64,000 nt of DNA, from positions 62,001-126,000 of the forward strand of contig NZ_BCQE01000011.1 of assembly GCF_001544275.1 (NCBI RefSeq). Direction: 5' to 3'. The position numbers were made by a program, and so were the translations under genes. Under the pieces are notes generated by a model that saw nothing but the letters and a program-made list of their open reading frames with translations, searched no databases and was not told where the DNA came from. This DNA is from Enterococcus gallinarum NBRC 100675. GTDB taxonomy: Bacteria > Bacillota > Bacilli > Lactobacillales > Enterococcaceae. How positions within the stretch are numbered: position 1 is the first letter of the stretch; each line of letters begins with the position of its first letter. Shown here piece by piece: positions 29,765 through 38,125 of the stretch.

Positions 29765-30274
29765 TTACATTGCCATTCGTTTCCCTTGTTTGATTTGAGA
29801 AATCATCACCAAAAAAGTAGTTGCTGTAATATAAATGGTGAAAACCAAATAAAGCTTTTTTACAATAGAAACAGTTTCGCTCGTGACTAGATGACCGATT
29901 CGAGGCAAATGGAACAAAGGTTGGCCAAGTAATTGACTTTTTCTGATTTTGGTCGTTTCCATGTGGTCTTGATTGTCTCCGATCGTATACATCACTTGCT
30001 CATTTTGATCAATTGCAGCAATTCGCCGCGTGTATATTTGTTCCCCTTGGTTCACAAAATAAGTGATCTCATCGCCGACAATCAAATTTTCAGCATCCAC
30101 ACCTTTAACAAATAATAAACTTCCAGAAGAATATGTCGGTTCCATTGCATCACTCTTCACAATAGCGATGCGTAACCCTAACATTTGTGGAATAACAATC
30201 ATGAGTAAAGAAAGAAGCATAATAATTAATGTTGTAAAAGAAAGAAGGATACTTGGTTTAGAAATTTTTTTCAT
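29765..30274 (-). CDS. SipW/ER-type signal peptidase I-like protein with altered catalytic position
   Basis: A 169-residue membrane protein: one N-terminal helix (SILLSFTTLIIMLLSLLMIV), the SPase box IVKSDAMEPTYSSGSLLFVK with the nucleophile Ser (about residue 42), VGDEITYF, IGDNQDHME, and a C-terminal helix (LYLVFTIYITATTFLVMIS). In ER/SipW-type enzymes the general base is His in THRI; here the matching segment reads YTRRIAAI, so neither His nor the Lys of classical enzymes is present. It may be inactive or use another residue. Start at ATG 30274 after AAGGAG. Divergent from the 7TM sensor gene. Confidence 0.75.
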   Translation of the reverse strand: MKKISKPSILLSFTTLIIMLLSLLMIVIPQMLGLRIAIVKSDAMEPTYSSGSLLFVKGVDAENLIVGDEITYFVNQGEQIYTRRIAAIDQNEQVMYTIGDNQDHMETTKIRKSQLLGQPLFHLPRIGHLVTSETVSIVKKLYLVFTIYITATTFLVMISQIKQGKRMAM

Positions 30275-30420
30275 CACAGGTCTCCTTTATTTTTGATATT
30301 TTTGTATATTACGTTTATATTATAACGATTAATGATTTTTTTCAAATAATATGAGTCTGCTTTTTCAAATTATTTTTTTATTACTTGTTTTATTATTTCT
30401 GGTATAACACCCATTATCAT

Positions 30421-30450
30421 TTGACTTAATCAATTGTTTTGTTTTATTCT
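30421..30450 (+). promoter_or_regulatory. Promoter of the 7TM sensor gene
   Basis: TTGACT (30421-30426), 18 bases, TATTCT (30445-30450), about 33 bases before the start ATG at 30483. Confidence 0.45.
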
Positions 30451-30482
30451 AGACGTGAATAAAAAAACAGGAGAATTCATAT

Positions 30483-32333
30483 ATGTTTAAAAAAAATAAC
30501 AAACTGAACTTGAAGAATGCAATTCCCTTCTTGACGATTTCTGCTTTTTCTCTGGGAATTATTTTGTTCTATCTTTCTGCTCTGATTAATCCAGTGATCA
30601 GTCTTCCTTCTATTGAAAAACAGGAAGATTGGCTGTATTATTCTGCAGCAGAACCAGAAACAACTTTCGACAGTAACTATGTGAATTTTTTGCCTAACAT
30701 TCCTACCAATGAGAATTTGGTGATGGAACGTAAAATCACCAATGAACACTACTACCCGACATTGCTGTTGGTGGGCGATCATCAGAAAATGACGGTTTAT
30801 TTAAATGATAAACTTTTATATACCAATAAAAAAGAAGTAGCAGAAGGTCTTGTGAATCCTGGAAAAACCCTCTCTTTTGTCACCTTGCCAGAAAATTACC
30901 AAGGCCAAACACTACGCATCTATGTATCTAGTCCTTTCAAAAATTATTCAGGCTATCCCGCTGAGGTCTTTTTTGGTTCTTCAAACGCTTTAGTCAGTTA
31001 TGTCTTTCGTCATTCGATTCCCAATATTTTCATGCTTCTTCTGACAGGTTTTATCAGCCTGCTTAATTTGATTTATGTAGGGGTTAAATTAGTTAAGAAA
31101 CGAAAATTACTCGTTTCGAATTTATTATTCAGTGCTTTTGCACTGTCAGCTGGGCTAGAAGCCGGTTTTGGCGATATTCTTGGAGGGTTGCTCTTTAACC
31201 CCACCATAAATTCAGTGATGTTGAATGTCTTATCGATCATTACCCCAATGTTCTTGATCGGCTTTTATTTATCGAAAATGGAAGTCCTTCAACAGAAGTA
31301 CAAGATTTGGGTAATCTTCCATGGCATTTGTGGTGCAGCAGCCATTTTATCTGTCTTTTCCCATCAACTCCACTTGCCGGAGATTATGGATTATATCCAT
31401 TTACTGAATATTTTTAGCACTTTTGTGACATCCTTTGCTGCCATCTATGAAGCGGTTAAAAAGAATCAATTTTTTGTTCTTTGTTCTCCATGGATCGTTT
31501 TATCCGCGATTGGTCACTGCTTTATCTACATTCAAGATGTCCTAAACAGCCATCAATCAAAAATCAATTGGAATACGATTTTCTTCGTACTCTTGATTAT
31601 TGTCTGCTGGTGCTATGATTTGCTGCGTTTGTTTTTCTATAATGAAGGGAAAACGAAAAAACAGGATATCGCAGGACTCAAGATTCGCTTGTATGAAGAA
31701 CAACAACCGATAATTCAACAACAAATCAATCAATGGCAACAAGCTTTTCTCGGTTTTCGCAAACAGTTGACTACTGCAAAAGTCATGCTGGAAGACAACA
31801 GTTTGCTGGGAGCTTTTGATCAAATCAACCTAATCGAGCAGACACTAGAAGAATCTTGTCCAACCAAAAGTGAAGATCATTCTCTAACAACCCTGTTATT
31901 GACAAGTTATCAGCAATTGACTCAGCAAAAAAGCATTGAATTCTCTTATGATGTGGATATTCCCGCAATCAAAGAACTAGCTGAAGAAGATTTTCTACAA
32001 TTATTTGCTCATTTAATGGACTATGCAATTCGGGAAACGTATCTACTCAAAGATCGCGCCCTGCGAAAGATTCATCTAAGTGCTATCAAGCAGCAGAATC
32101 AGTTGTTCGTCAGCTGTCAGTTTCCAACTTTGGCTACTTCAGAAAAAGAAGCCATGCCGAATGTTGAAACCTTTGAAGAAGAAAACTATTTTGATCTTCA
32201 GATTATTGAAAAACTTACCCAGCAAAATTTTGGGTCTTGCTCGGTCTTACATGAGGAACAATCCACTCGTTTTTCTCTGACATTTTCTTCAGATGGGTTG
32301 CCAGATTTCCTAGAGCTAGTCAGTAATGAATAA
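30483..32333 (+). CDS. 7TM receptor-like protein with degenerate AgrC/GHKL-type kinase tail
   Basis: A 616-residue protein. Residues 13-35 form a helix, about 40-170 an extracellular beta-sandwich resembling 7TMR-DISM ligand domains (PTLLLVGDHQKMTVYLNDKL), about 180-390 seven hydrophobic segments, then a cytoplasmic tail. The tail follows AgrC/ComD-type kinases in layout, but the phosphoacceptor region reads FLGFRKQLTTAKVMLED with no His, the N-box is LFAHLMDYAIRE without the Asn, and no GxGL box is seen before FSLTF. It therefore looks like a pseudokinase. No response regulator lies nearby; the only near gene is the divergent SipW-like peptidase. AGGAG 9 bases before ATG. Function unknown; surface ligand sensing is inference. 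Confidence 0.75.
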   Translation: MFKKNNKLNLKNAIPFLTISAFSLGIILFYLSALINPVISLPSIEKQEDWLYYSAAEPETTFDSNYVNFLPNIPTNENLVMERKITNEHYYPTLLLVGDHQKMTVYLNDKLLYTNKKEVAEGLVNPGKTLSFVTLPENYQGQTLRIYVSSPFKNYSGYPAEVFFGSSNALVSYVFRHSIPNIFMLLLTGFISLLNLIYVGVKLVKKRKLLVSNLLFSAFALSAGLEAGFGDILGGLLFNPTINSVMLNVLSIITPMFLIGFYLSKMEVLQQKYKIWVIFHGICGAAAILSVFSHQLHLPEIMDYIHLLNIFSTFVTSFAAIYEAVKKNQFFVLCSPWIVLSAIGHCFIYIQDVLNSHQSKINWNTIFFVLLIIVCWCYDLLRLFFYNEGKTKKQDIAGLKIRLYEEQQPIIQQQINQWQQAFLGFRKQLTTAKVMLEDNSLLGAFDQINLIEQTLEESCPTKSEDHSLTTLLLTSYQQLTQQKSIEFSYDVDIPAIKELAEEDFLQLFAHLMDYAIRETYLLKDRALRKIHLSAIKQQNQLFVSCQFPTLATSEKEAMPNVETFEEENYFDLQIIEKLTQQNFGSCSVLHEEQSTRFSLTFSSDGLPDFLELVSNE

Positions 32334-32384
32334 CAAAATGACAAAAAAAGCTTGCTTTTTTCCGAGTTTCGATTTAGCATGAAT

Positions 32385-32600
32385 GTAAGATTTGGATCAG
32401 TATTCTTATGATGGTTAAAGAGAGTTGGAGCAAGCTGGAAATCCAATACCCGCTGATAAGAAGAACCTGCCAATGGTAGTGACCGCAAAACGGTCGGTGT
32501 GAAGACCTTATCCTTCATGAGTTGGACTAGCAATAGTCAACAAAGGTGGTACCGCGAAATTCAAGCATTTCGTCCTTTTTATAGGACGGAATGCTTTTTT
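32385..32600 (+). ncRNA. T-box riboswitch of proS
   Basis: The T-box core AAGGTGGTACCGCG is at 32543-32556. It is followed by a terminator hairpin with arms AGCATTtCGTCC (32564-32575) and GGACGgAATGCT (32584-32595) and T5-6. Upstream, AGAGAGTTGGAG (near 32420) fits the start of Stem I. The TGGT of the T-box would pair with the ACCA end of an uncharged tRNA, and tRNA-Pro has discriminator A. A CCC/CCG triplet in AATACCCGCTG (near 32444) is a possible specifier, but folding is needed. Confidence 0.88.
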
Positions 32601-32622
32601 ATTTTTTAAGGAGGAAAAAACA

Positions 32623-34056
32623 ATGACACAAAAAAATGATTTTACAGAATGGTACATTCAGACCATTCAAAAAGCCGAATTGATGGCTTATTCGCCAGTT
32701 AAAGGATCAATCATCTTCCGTCCTGACGGCTTTGAGTTATGGGAACATATTCAAGAAGAATTTAATCGCTTTTTAAAAGCAGAAGGCATTCGCAATGCGT
32801 ATTTCCCAATGCTGATCCCACAAAGCTTTTTCATGAAAGAAGCGGATCACATTGAAGGATTTGCCCCTGAATTGCCTTGGGTGACAGAAGTCGGTAATGA
32901 AAAATTAGAAGAACCATTAGCATTGCGTCCTACTTCTGAAACCATGATCGGTTCAGCCTTTTCTGATTGGATCAATTCTTACCGTGATCTACCATATGAA
33001 ATCAATCAATGGGCCAATGTTTTTCGTTGGGAAAAGAAAACACTGCCTTTTCTCCGCACTTCTGAATTCTTATGGCAAGAAGGACATACCGCCCATGAAG
33101 ATGAAGCAGATGCAAGAAAACGGACGTTAGGAATTTTGGATGAATATGCACGTCTTTGCGAAGAATTTTTAGCCATTCCAGTGTACAAAGGACAAAAAAC
33201 ACCTTCTGAACGTTTTGCTGGCGCGGTGGATACCTACTCCATCGAAGCCATGATGAAAGATGGAAAAGCTGTCCAAGCCGGTACGAGCCATTATATGGGG
33301 ACGAAATTTGCGGAGGCTTTCGATATTACTTATTTATCGAAAGAAAACAAACATACCCATGCACATACAACTTCTTGGGGTGTTTCTACACGTTTATTAG
33401 GCGCATTGATCATGACTCACGGTGATGAAAACGGATTGGTTTTCCCACCAACGATCGCCCCTACGCAAATCGTCTTGATGCCAGTCGGACCTTGGAAGAA
33501 AAATCCTGCCATTTTAGAAAAATTGGAAGAGTTGTTTGCATCTTTCAAAGCCAAAGGTATTCGTGTTCGCTTAGATGATTCTGACAATTCGCCAGGTTAC
33601 AAATTTAACGAGTGGGAATTAAAAGGCGCTTGCTTACGAATCGAATGTGGTCCAAGAGATTTAGAAAATGGGCATGTAATGGTCAAAGTGCGTGATCTTG
33701 CCGAAAAACAAACCGTAGCCTTTGATGACCTTGCTGATTTCGTGGATCAGCAATTGGCTGCGATGACGCCACGTTTGCTTGAAGCAGCTCGTAACAGAAA
33801 CAAAGAGAACGAGTATTACGATATCGAAACACTGGAAGAGTTAAAAGCACATATCGAAACCTGCAAAAAAGAAGATAAAGTCACTGGTTTTGTCTTAATT
33901 GGTTGGGACGGGACAGAAGAAACTGAAGCCAAGATCAAAGAAGAAACTGGCTTTACTACTAGAAATATCCCGTTTGAAGCTCCTATGGAAAAAACAGTTG
34001 ACATCGTTAGCGGGAAACCTGCTAAACACACCGTTTGGATTGCCCGAGCTTACTAA
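32623..34056 (+). CDS. proS: Prolyl-tRNA synthetase, archaeal/eukaryotic (type 3) form
   Basis: A 477-residue class II synthetase. Motif 2 in NQWANVFRWEKKTLPFLRTS EFLWQEGHTAH and motif 3 in GVSTRLLGALIMTHGDENGL, an anticodon-binding domain around 285-385, and a C-terminal zinc-domain-like extension that ends VWIARAY. The length and the Tyr terminus fit the short ProRS without the inserted editing domain, known from archaea, eukaryotes and some bacteria; most Bacillales and lactic acid bacteria have a longer form (about 570 residues). T-box control suggests it is induced by proline starvation and could be a second ProRS, which is inference. Confidence 0.93.
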   Translation: MTQKNDFTEWYIQTIQKAELMAYSPVKGSIIFRPDGFELWEHIQEEFNRFLKAEGIRNAYFPMLIPQSFFMKEADHIEGFAPELPWVTEVGNEKLEEPLALRPTSETMIGSAFSDWINSYRDLPYEINQWANVFRWEKKTLPFLRTSEFLWQEGHTAHEDEADARKRTLGILDEYARLCEEFLAIPVYKGQKTPSERFAGAVDTYSIEAMMKDGKAVQAGTSHYMGTKFAEAFDITYLSKENKHTHAHTTSWGVSTRLLGALIMTHGDENGLVFPPTIAPTQIVLMPVGPWKKNPAILEKLEELFASFKAKGIRVRLDDSDNSPGYKFNEWELKGACLRIECGPRDLENGHVMVKVRDLAEKQTVAFDDLADFVDQQLAAMTPRLLEAARNRNKENEYYDIETLEELKAHIETCKKEDKVTGFVLIGWDGTEETEAKIKEETGFTTRNIPFEAPMEKTVDIVSGKPAKHTVWIARAY

Positions 34057-34103
34057 GCAAAAAGAAAAAAAGCACAACCCGTAAAAAACGGCATGTTCAC
34101 TAA

Positions 34104-34149
34104 GAGAAAAAGCAGCCACAGATCGTAGGATCTGCGGCTGCTTTTTCTT
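34104..34149. terminator. Strong bidirectional terminator after proS
   Basis: AAAAAGCAGCCACAGATC pairs with GATCTGCGGCTGCTTTTT around a GTAG loop (one mismatch), A-run and T-run on the two sides. Serves proS and the convergent lplA. Confidence 0.88.
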
Positions 34150-34213
34150 AGCGTATTTCAGTTATTCTATGAATTTTCGTTGTATCCACATCATTTTTTG
34201 GTTTGCTGGAAGA

Positions 34214-35218
34214 TCAATAAACTAATTCCAACAAATCCTCAGGGGTAATATTGCCAAAATATTTTTTGACATCAATTTGATCAATCACATCTTTCAATGC
34301 AGATTTATCATAGCGAGTGCCGATAAAAGCTTGTTCAACGTCAGCAATATCTCCTAATCCAAAGAAATCTCCATAAATCTTTGCTTCTGTAATCTTGCCT
34401 TCTTGAACGTTAAAGCGAACTTCGATCGATCCAATTGGAAATCGTTTGCGGCGTTCAATATCAAACGCGGGAGATTTCCCGTAATTCCAATCCCAATTTC
34501 GATAATACTTGTCGGAAATTTCATTGATTTTGACCCAATCTTCCTCAGTCAATGTATAGGTCTTGACTTGGTCGACTGAATCCACACCAAAAATCTTCAA
34601 AAGAATCTCTTCACGAAACGCTTCGGTTGTCATATCTTGTTTGTCTTTTGGTAAGAAAGGTTTGATATTCGTCACGCGAGAACGAATCGATTTGATCCCT
34701 TTTGATTCGATTTTATCTTTGCGCACCTTCAGCGCATTGACCACTTCATTAATGTCACTGTCAAACATGATGGTCCCATGAGCAAACATACGACCATTGG
34801 TGGCGTACATTGCATTACCAGAGAACTTCATATCATCAATGACTAGGTCGTTGCGACCTTTTAATTGTGCCCCTTCTACACCCATTTCATGAAGCGCCTG
34901 AACAATTGGTTTCGTCAATTTTTCGAAATCACGGAATGAATTACCGTCATCCGGCATGATAAAGCTAAAATTCAAGTTTCCAAAATCATGATAGACAGCC
35001 CCACCGCCACTAAAACGGCGAACCACATGGATTCCATGAGCATCGACATAGTCTTTATTGATTTCTTCGATCGTATTTTGATTTCGTCCAATAATAATCG
35101 ACGGCTCATTGATATAAAACAGCAGGATCGGTTCATCCACCTTCATTTCCTGCAGCAAAAAGATCTCAATGGCTAGGTTGATTCTTGGGTCGTTGTTTTC
35201 ATTTGGTACAAAAAGCAT
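34214..35218 (-). CDS. lplA: Lipoate-protein ligase A
   Basis: A 334-residue enzyme that activates free lipoate with ATP and attaches it to E2 or GcvH lysines. The signature VVRRFSGGGAVYHDFGNLNF SF (about 75-96), GRNDLVIDDMKFSGNAMY with the catalytic Lys (about 130-147) and the C-terminal accessory domain (YGKSPAFDIERRKRFPIGSI EVRF) are all present. GAGGAGG precedes ATG 35218. It lies 19 bases after the MBL-fold gene; the same pairing (yhfI-lplJ) is found in B. subtilis. Important where lipoate is scavenged. Confidence 0.95.
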   Translation of the reverse strand: MLFVPNENNDPRINLAIEIFLLQEMKVDEPILLFYINEPSIIIGRNQNTIEEINKDYVDAHGIHVVRRFSGGGAVYHDFGNLNFSFIMPDDGNSFRDFEKLTKPIVQALHEMGVEGAQLKGRNDLVIDDMKFSGNAMYATNGRMFAHGTIMFDSDINEVVNALKVRKDKIESKGIKSIRSRVTNIKPFLPKDKQDMTTEAFREEILLKIFGVDSVDQVKTYTLTEEDWVKINEISDKYYRNWDWNYGKSPAFDIERRKRFPIGSIEVRFNVQEGKITEAKIYGDFFGLGDIADVEQAFIGTRYDKSALKDVIDQIDVKKYFGNITPEDLLELVY

Positions 35219-35237
35219 CTGCTACTCCTCCTCGGGT

Positions 35238-35975
35238 TTAAATCTCAAAGATTTTTTGAACTGCTGCCAATTCAACCGGTATCCCGTTGGCCGCCGCTGC
35301 TGCCTCTTCTTTCAGTTGCTCCAGATCGCCATGCTGTGGCAGATGAGTCAAAACCAGTTTTTTGACCTTCGCTGCGGCAGCAATTTCTCCGGACTCTTGA
35401 GAAGTAAAATGAGCTTTGTGTCGTTCATTCCCTGCAAAGAGGTAGGTATCTGCTAAAAATAAGTCGGCATCTTTGGCAAAATCGACAAAACTTTCTAAGT
35501 AGCCGGAATCGCCTGTGAATACAAATATTTTACCTGTACTATTCTCCACAAAGCGCATGGCATAACAAGTTACAGGATGAATCGTCTTCATAAATGTAAC
35601 AGAAAACGGTCCCAATTCCAACTGTTTTGTTTGTAAATAATCATGCCCTTCTGTAATTCCCGCCATGGTCAACTCATTGAAATGAATACTGTCTTCTCCA
35701 TGCCCATAGATAGGCAATACGTTCCGCTCTGCTTGCTTAGGAAATAGCTGCCAATAATACTGCAAGACACCCAGATCTGCGATATGATCATGATGGTAAT
35801 GACTCAAAATCACTGCATCCAATGCTAACGGATCCAAAATTTTTTCCAATTGAATCAGTGTCGTGCTGCCAGCATCCAGCAACAAATGATATCCCTCGGA
35901 CTCTAATAAATAGCCAGTAGTTCCCTCACCCTTATAGGGATATGCGCCTAAACATCCTAAAACTGTTAGTTTCAT
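35238..35975 (-). CDS. MBL-fold metallo-hydrolase, YhfI-like
   Basis: A 245-residue metallo-beta-lactamase-fold protein close to the RNase Z/YhfI group. Metal motif SHYHHDHIADLG (HxHxDH) at about 58-69, a His in KTIHPVTCYAMRF, Asp in FVFTGDSGY and the last His in LVLTHLPQHGD. No insertion arm for tRNA binding is evident, so a true RNase Z role is unlikely; substrate unknown. First gene of a two-gene unit with lplA. Confidence 0.85.
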   Translation of the reverse strand: MKLTVLGCLGAYPYKGEGTTGYLLESEGYHLLLDAGSTTLIQLEKILDPLALDAVILSHYHHDHIADLGVLQYYWQLFPKQAERNVLPIYGHGEDSIHFNELTMAGITEGHDYLQTKQLELGPFSVTFMKTIHPVTCYAMRFVENSTGKIFVFTGDSGYLESFVDFAKDADLFLADTYLFAGNERHKAHFTSQESGEIAAAAKVKKLVLTHLPQHGDLEQLKEEAAAAANGIPVELAAVQKIFEI

Positions 35976-36155
35976 ACTTCCGCCTCCTTGTCTCTATGCT
36001 ATCACAAAAGCATTGGATTACTCAAAAATAAACAGCAAAAACGGCTGCGACAACCGGAGCTCATTAGCAAAAGAAATCGATGATTTTCTCTCTCATTGCT
36101 GCATTGAGTCACCTAACGTCACAACCGTGGATCATATCTTTACAAAAGGCGTTCT

Positions 36156-36917
36156 TTAGCTAAGAACTCGATCATTTTCTTTTTCAATCAACGCTTGATA
36201 AAAAGCGGCATTCGCAGTGTTTGCGTAGGCCAGCGCCCAAAATAGACCGATAACAAAAGCAAACAAACCTAAAACCATCCATCCTAATAAAGAAATCTGC
36301 AGCAAAATATACTGACCGATATGATTCTTCATTAAATGCCAAGCCTCTTTTATCGCTTGCAGCGTCGTCATTTCTGGATGGTCGTATCGTACATAGATCG
36401 CAAACTGAAATAATCCGCTTATGATCTGGGAGACAAATAAGAAAAGGACCACAGAAATAAGAAAACTGATGATGAAGGAAATCGACGAACGGAAGAGACT
36501 CCAGTCAACAGTGATCCGACTGTTGACATTCAAGACTAAATCAAGGTACTGATTCATTCCGCCAACAACTAAATGGGGTAAAAACGTCACAAAACTAATC
36601 AGATAATTTACGAGAGCATTCACCAAATTCAGCAATAGAAAAGGTACGTAATAACGCTTGTCATAAACAAGAAAAATATCCGACACATGGATCTCCCGCT
36701 GACGAATCAAGAACAGTGCCATAATATTTAAACTTATCGTCAATGCGAAAAAAACAAAGTATTCCAAAATATAATCAATGATTGTTTCTCGTGTCTGTTG
36801 AAAGGTATGGTTTGTCAATGACAGCACCAAACTGCTGACCATGCTTTGAATGGCTATCGTAGCAATAAAGGCTAAAATATACCGCCCCCACATGCCCTTT
36901 AATGCACGTGATGCCAT
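36156..36917 (-). CDS. DUF975 integral membrane protein with probable start-proximal frameshift
   Basis: A 253-residue multi-pass protein (about six hydrophobic segments, e.g. YILAFIATIAIQSMVSSLVL and ILLQISLLGWMVLGLFAFVIG) of the DUF975 family, of unknown function. The in-frame ATG 36917 has no good ribosome site. Codons just upstream in this frame spell NSEIRS before MASRALKGMWGRY, the normal family N-terminus, but no start codon is available. An ATG at 36943 with AAGGAG 6 bases before it is out of frame because seven A follow; eight A would join it to NSEIRS. Either a homopolymer sequencing error, slippage, or real damage. It lies just after the M42 peptidase. Confidence 0.72.
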   Translation of the reverse strand: MASRALKGMWGRYILAFIATIAIQSMVSSLVLSLTNHTFQQTRETIIDYILEYFVFFALTISLNIMALFLIRQREIHVSDIFLVYDKRYYVPFLLLNLVNALVNYLISFVTFLPHLVVGGMNQYLDLVLNVNSRITVDWSLFRSSISFIISFLISVVLFLFVSQIISGLFQFAIYVRYDHPEMTTLQAIKEAWHLMKNHIGQYILLQISLLGWMVLGLFAFVIGLFWALAYANTANAAFYQALIEKENDRVLS

Positions 36918-36955
36918 GGAGCGGATCTCACTATTTTTTTCATCCTCTACTCCTT

Positions 36956-38038
36956 CTAATAGCTTCGTAATTCTTTCACGGTTTTGTCATCTAAGCGACG
37001 AACAACTTCTGTTACTAATTTTACTGTATTTAAGTAGTCATCTTCATGAATGACAGAAGTATGGGAATGCAAGTAGCGTACTGGAACTGTAATTGCGATC
37101 GATGGTACACCATCACGGGTCAGATGCATTTGACCGGCATCAGTTCCCCCACCGGTGATCACTGTATATTGGAAAGGTATCTCTAATTCTTCCGCAACAT
37201 TGATCACAAAATTCAAGAGTTTCTTATGAGGAATCATCGATGCATCAAAAATCAAAACTTGCGGCCCCTTGCCCAAGACAGAATCTGCTTCTTTTGGAGA
37301 CATTCCTGGCGTATCACCAGCTGTCCCGGTATCAAGAGCAATCGCGATATCTGGATTCACTAGATGCGTACTTGTCCGTGCGCCACGCAATCCTACTTCT
37401 TCCATTACATCACTGCCAGCAAACAAGCAATTTGGATGCCCTTCAGCAGCCAACGTTTCCAACACACGCAAAGAAACTGCAGTTCCAATACGATTATCCC
37501 ACGCTTTAGCTAGCAAAAACTTACTGTCATTCATCCGTTTGTATTGGATATATGGCGTAATCATATCTCCAGGACGTACGCCCCAATCTTTTGCTTCTTC
37601 CTCGCTAGAAGCACCGATATCAATGAACATGTCTTTGATATCATAAGGCTTGTTGCGAACTTCCGGTGTCAACACATGAGGTGGTTTAGAACCGATTACA
37701 CCATGAACCAATTTGCCAGCTTGCGTTTTGATTTCTACTTCTTGTGCCAGCATCACTTGGCCCCACCAGCCGCCTAATGTTTGAAACTCGATGAAACCTT
37801 TATCGGTGATCTTTGTCACCATAAAGCCAACTTCATCCATATGTCCGGAAATAAAAACTTTAGGTCCGCCGCCATCCCCTACATGTTTAGCAATCACGCT
37901 TCCTAACCCATCGTAAAAGATATCTTCGGCAAAGTCTTTCGCATATGCTTTGAAGACTTCACGTACTTCTTCTTCATTCCCCGGAACACCACGGGCAGTT
38001 GTCAGATCAATCAGTAATTGCTCTTCTTTTTTATCCAT
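36956..38038 (-). CDS. pepA: M42-family glutamyl aminopeptidase PepA-like
   Basis: A 360-residue metallopeptidase. Metal and catalytic residues: SGHMDEVGFMVTKI (His and Asp), AWDNRIGTA (Asp), DVMEEVGLRGA (catalytic Glu pair), IALDTG, and the C-terminal VRYLHSHTSVIH (His). The family forms dodecameric aminopeptidases; PepA of lactococci removes N-terminal Glu/Asp. Start moved to ATG 38038, after GAGGAG, from 38059. Cytoplasmic peptide breakdown; upstream of the DUF975 gene on the same strand. Confidence 0.9.
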   Translation of the reverse strand: MDKKEEQLLIDLTTARGVPGNEEEVREVFKAYAKDFAEDIFYDGLGSVIAKHVGDGGGPKVFISGHMDEVGFMVTKITDKGFIEFQTLGGWWGQVMLAQEVEIKTQAGKLVHGVIGSKPPHVLTPEVRNKPYDIKDMFIDIGASSEEEAKDWGVRPGDMITPYIQYKRMNDSKFLLAKAWDNRIGTAVSLRVLETLAAEGHPNCLFAGSDVMEEVGLRGARTSTHLVNPDIAIALDTGTAGDTPGMSPKEADSVLGKGPQVLIFDASMIPHKKLLNFVINVAEELEIPFQYTVITGGGTDAGQMHLTRDGVPSIAITVPVRYLHSHTSVIHEDDYLNTVKLVTEVVRRLDDKTVKELRSY

Positions 38039-38125
38039 CCTATCTACTCCTCTACTCATTTATCCCTTAAATTATACCATTCCTCGTGTCTTGTACCAGC
38101 TCAAAATTGAAAAAAATCTGACAAC

